In this document: positions 29,957 through 32,151 of the stretch, in pieces
Layout: every line of letters starts with the position of its first letter
How positions within the stretch are numbered: the stretch's first letter is position 1
Origin: Allobosea sp. AAP35
Lineage (GTDB): Bacteria > Pseudomonadota > Alphaproteobacteria > Rhizobiales > Beijerinckiaceae
Reading direction: 5' to 3'
Length of the DNA stretch: 32,151 nt
Assembly (NCBI RefSeq): GCF_001295925.1
Contig: NZ_LJHQ01000068.1
Span: 1-32,151 of the forward strand
The notes under the pieces: generated by a model
What the model was told of the DNA's origin: nothing
What the model saw: only the letters and a program-made list of their open reading frames with translations
Databases searched by the model: none
Made by a program: the position numbers and the translations under genes

Positions 29957-31558
29957 ATGTCGACTGCGATGGCAAGATCGAGAACGAAGGCGCAATCGGA
30001 AGCGGCAAAGCCGTGTGCGTACTCCTATGTGCGCTTCTCGACGCCTGAGCAGGCGCGCGGCGAAAGCTTCCGTCGGCAGATCGAAGCGGCGCGGACCTAT
30101 GCCGTCAAGCACGGTTTGGTGCTCGATGAGAGCTTTCGCGACGAGGGCGTTTCCGCGTTCAAGGGCAAGCACCGCGACGAGCGCGCAGCGCTTGGCGCGT
30201 TTCTGAAGCGCGTCGAAAGCGGCGATGTCGTCAAGGGCTCTTATCTGTTGGTCGAGAGTCTGGACCGACTCTCGCGCGAGGAGGTCGTCGATGCGCTGGA
30301 GCTGTTCCTCGGCCTGACCCGCAACGGCATTATCATCGTCACGCTGACCGATCAGCGGGTCTATTCGCGGGCGAGTCTGCGGGCAGACCAGACCCAGCTG
30401 ATCATCTCGATCGTGGTGATGTCGCGTGCGCATGAGGAGAGCGCGCTGAAGTCCAAGCGCGTTTCCGACGCCTGGGCGGCCAAGCGCAAGCGTGCAGCCG
30501 ACGACAAGCAGGCGATGACAGCACGCTGCCCCGGTTGGCTCGAACTCGTCGGCGGGCCGAAGTCTGGCGAGTATCGCGAGATCCCCAAGCGCGTCGAGAT
30601 CGTCCAGAAGATGTTTGCCGATACGATCGCCGGGCTCGGACGCCGCTCAATCCAGGCGAAGTTGAACGCCGACGAAATCCCGACCTGGGGCACGGGCAAG
30701 AAGAAGGGCCAGTACTGGCACGACAGCTACATCGCCAAGATCCTGTCGAACCCCGCGACCTTCGGACGTTACGTTCCGCGCGGCAAGCTCGCCGGCGGAT
30801 CGGATGCGACGGCGGAAGCGCCGATCGACGACTATTTCCCGGCGATCATCGATGAAGAGACGTATTGGGCAGCCCAGGCCGCGTCCAAGGCGCGCGGCTT
30901 CGGCAAGGGCACGCCCGGCCGCCGCAAGAACCTGCTGTCGGGCCTCGTGCGCTGCGAAGCCTGCAACAGCAACCTGGTGTTCATCGACAAGATGGTTCGC
31001 GGCGGCGGTCACAAGCTTCGCTGTGGCCGCGCCCATGCCAGCGCCGGCTGCGATCATCGCACCATGTACGATTACAAGAAGGTCGAGTACGCGGTCGTGT
31101 TCGGCCTCGGCCAGCGCCGCAAGGCGCTGATTGACGCCGCAAACGATCGTCAGAGTCAGGCGCAGGCCGCGCTATCGGCCGCGCAGGCGCGGCGCGAGGG
31201 CATCGAGCGTCAGCTCGACAACCTGATCCAGCTCGTCCAGGCCTCGGGCGGCGGCAGCCGTCTCGGCAAGCAGGTCCAGGCGCTCGAGGCCGAGCTGGAG
31301 GCGGCCGAGACCGACGTCGCCCAGCTTGACCGCGCCTTCCGGCAGTCGCGGCCCGCCGACATCGACGAAGCCGCTGCCGGGCTCAGGGCTGTCTATGAGA
31401 GCCTAAACGCCGACCCCGACGATCTCGCCATCCGGGCGGCGTTCCAGCAGCGCCTCAAGCTGCTCGTCGACCATGTCGTGCTCGGGCCGACCGGATTCGT
31501 CGCGACCCATAGCGACGGCTCGACCTCGCGCACGAGTTTTGCTGGTCCGCGCCGCTGA
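29957..31558 (+). CDS. Large serine recombinase (site-specific integrase)
   Basis: The 533-residue protein starts with a resolvase-type catalytic domain: AYSYVRFSTPEQARGESFRRQ with nucleophile Ser28, ESLDRLSRE and the helix E region. Next is a recombinase domain (about 185-300, RRSIQAKLNADEIPTWGTGKKKGQYW...ILSNPATFGRYVP). A zinc ribbon follows (LSGLVRCEACNSNLVF...LRCGRAHASAGCDH, four cysteines), then a coiled coil (about 385-470) of the kind that controls integration versus excision. All catalytic features are intact. An in-frame Met four codons later is an alternative start. Its position beside the broken SPFH gene marks it as the likely agent of the insertion. Confidence 0.94.
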   Translation: MSTAMARSRTKAQSEAAKPCAYSYVRFSTPEQARGESFRRQIEAARTYAVKHGLVLDESFRDEGVSAFKGKHRDERAALGAFLKRVESGDVVKGSYLLVESLDRLSREEVVDALELFLGLTRNGIIIVTLTDQRVYSRASLRADQTQLIISIVVMSRAHEESALKSKRVSDAWAAKRKRAADDKQAMTARCPGWLELVGGPKSGEYREIPKRVEIVQKMFADTIAGLGRRSIQAKLNADEIPTWGTGKKKGQYWHDSYIAKILSNPATFGRYVPRGKLAGGSDATAEAPIDDYFPAIIDEETYWAAQAASKARGFGKGTPGRRKNLLSGLVRCEACNSNLVFIDKMVRGGGHKLRCGRAHASAGCDHRTMYDYKKVEYAVVFGLGQRRKALIDAANDRQSQAQAALSAAQARREGIERQLDNLIQLVQASGGGSRLGKQVQALEAELEAAETDVAQLDRAFRQSRPADIDEAAAGLRAVYESLNADPDDLAIRAAFQQRLKLLVDHVVLGPTGFVATHSDGSTSRTSFAGPRR

Positions 31559-31571
31559 GCGGTAGCCTGCT

Positions 31572-31877
31572 CTATTCGTCGAGCCGCCGGGTTGCGGAGT
31601 CGGTGCGATTCCTGAGCCCGGTCAGCGTCCCGATTCGGCGTCGCACTCTTGACCAATGCCGCAATGGGCGGTCGATCTCAACAAGCCGGCCATTCCGCTC
31701 ATCGTCGGCAAGCTTGCGCGCGCTGCAATAGGCGGCAGCGCCGTGTCGGCTCATCAGCACATGCGCGTCATGCTCGACCAGCTCGCGCTGGCGTCGCCGC
31801 AGGCCACGATAGGCGGCCAACCAGTCCGATATCCGACCCAGCATCTGCGTCACTGTCCGTCGCGACCTCTCAACCAT
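31572..31877 (-). CDS. Small conserved-looking protein of the island, unknown function
   Basis: The 101-residue product starts MVERSRRTVTQMLGRISDWL and contains the pattern DAHVLMSRHGAAAYCSARKLADDERNGRLVEIDRPLRHWSRVRRRIG. This A-x-x-L-x-x-RHG...AR...DRPxxHW..VR layout resembles small proteins seen near mobile genes in Hyphomicrobiales; the resemblance is from memory, not a search. It is basic and helical, without membrane segments. It is convergent with the recombinase, their stops 14 nt apart. Function is unknown. Confidence 0.6.
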   Translation of the reverse strand: MVERSRRTVTQMLGRISDWLAAYRGLRRRQRELVEHDAHVLMSRHGAAAYCSARKLADDERNGRLVEIDRPLRHWSRVRRRIGTLTGLRNRTDSATRRLDE

Positions 31878-32151
31878 GATGCCGCGTTGCCCAAGACAGG
31901 TCGAGCGACGTTTCGATCAGGCGGCACAGGTGCGACTGGTCGCGTTGTGACCGCCACGACAGCCCGACCTCAGCATGATTCCATGGATCCGACTCCAGGG
32001 GAGTGGGGCTTCGCCCCTCTCCCCTCGCGAGCGCTCGGCGTAGGCGCCGGCAGCCCCGCGCGTCGCGCAGATCGGGAAGCCTGATCCCGTCGTCACCGTT
32101 CCTCCGACCCGATCCGCCCGCCGCGCAAGGCGGCCGGGCCCGCTCACGCTC
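31878..32151. other. Terminal island segment, no supported gene
   Basis: The last 274 nt of the window show no ORF with conserved features. The only structure seen is a 12-bp hairpin with one mismatch at 31998-32024 (GGGGAGTGGGGC with GCCCCTCTCCCC, loop TTC), with no T-run. The segment may hold the promoter of the small minus-strand gene. Confidence 0.5.

Larger units (their letters stand above)
29894..32151. mobile_element. Left end of a serine-recombinase island (right end outside the window)
   Basis: The SPFH coding sequence stops abruptly at about 29893-29896, and 60 nt further a large serine recombinase gene begins, pointing into the element. This layout (attachment junction, then integrase) is typical of integrated phages, ICEs and islands using large serine recombinases. 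The first 60 nt are AT-richer than the flanks. The island continues to the end of the window with at least one further ORF; its size and cargo are unknown. Confidence 0.8.

Noticed and set aside
29894..30433. Open extension of the SPFH frame upstream through the recombinase gene
   Set aside because: This part is antisense to the recombinase and lacks the membrane anchor and conserved N-terminal SPFH residues; it is read-through of an open frame past the insertion point.
1..32151. CRISPR array
   Set aside because: No set of regularly spaced direct repeats was seen; all repeats found are inverted pairs.

Overview
The window is about 32 kb of GC-rich chromosome from an alphaproteobacterium, most likely Hyphomicrobiales (Rhizobiales) and possibly a Bosea-like lineage. 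The pointers are a homospermidine synthase of the rhizobial type, a group IV ornithine decarboxylase with a long leader, a divergent Fur/Mur-sitABCD locus, several intergenic palindrome families common in this order, and general-stress (EcfG-type) promoter motifs. The genus is an inference from gene content only.

Layout. 1-2.6 kb: tRNA-Gly(GCC), a YbaK/ProX-type editing deacylase, and a CnoX (thioredoxin-TPR) plus LON-domain protein pair. 2.6-5.8 kb: a UMF1-type MFS transporter between two large inverted repeats, then homospermidine synthase. 5.9-10 kb (minus): a UgpB/UgpE/UgpA-like ABC importer without its ATPase, followed by a GpdQ-like glycerophosphodiesterase, with a Pho-box-like sequence upstream. 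10-12.5 kb (minus): a GNAT acetyltransferase and ornithine decarboxylase with a leader of about 450 nt. With homospermidine synthase this covers ornithine to putrescine to homospermidine. 12.6-16.8 kb: a VapBC toxin-antitoxin pair with a perfect operator palindrome, a VOC protein, a Tat-exported OpgD/OpgG protein and a glutathionyl-hydroquinone reductase. 16.9-21.2 kb: a Fur-family regulator (probably Mur) divergent from sitABCD for manganese/iron uptake; a putative operator fills the spacer of the sit promoter. 21.2-27.3 kb: three genes carry EcfG-like promoters (an exported Asp8/Arg-block peptide, a transglutaminase-like protein and a 74-residue protein). Interspersed are a luciferase-like oxidoreductase, an SGNH hydrolase with a small membrane protein, and an OmpR/EnvZ-type two-component system. 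27.3-29.9 kb (minus): SerA, NfeD and the 3' part of an SPFH-protein gene. 29.9 kb to the end: the left edge of a mobile island, whose large serine recombinase lies directly beside the break in the SPFH gene.

The strongest leads are: (1) an island that has cut an SPFH (stomatin/paraslipin-like) gene immediately 5' of a conserved MEQVLD motif; (2) an exported 81-residue protein built as D8-X11-D8-X11-D8 with Arg-rich X blocks, preceded by a stress-type promoter and next to a manganese transporter; (3) a small cluster of EcfG-type promoters; and (4) the long ornithine decarboxylase leader, with a possible 39-codon leader ORF ending just before a G-rich/T7 element. All calls come from reading the sequence; no database search was run.
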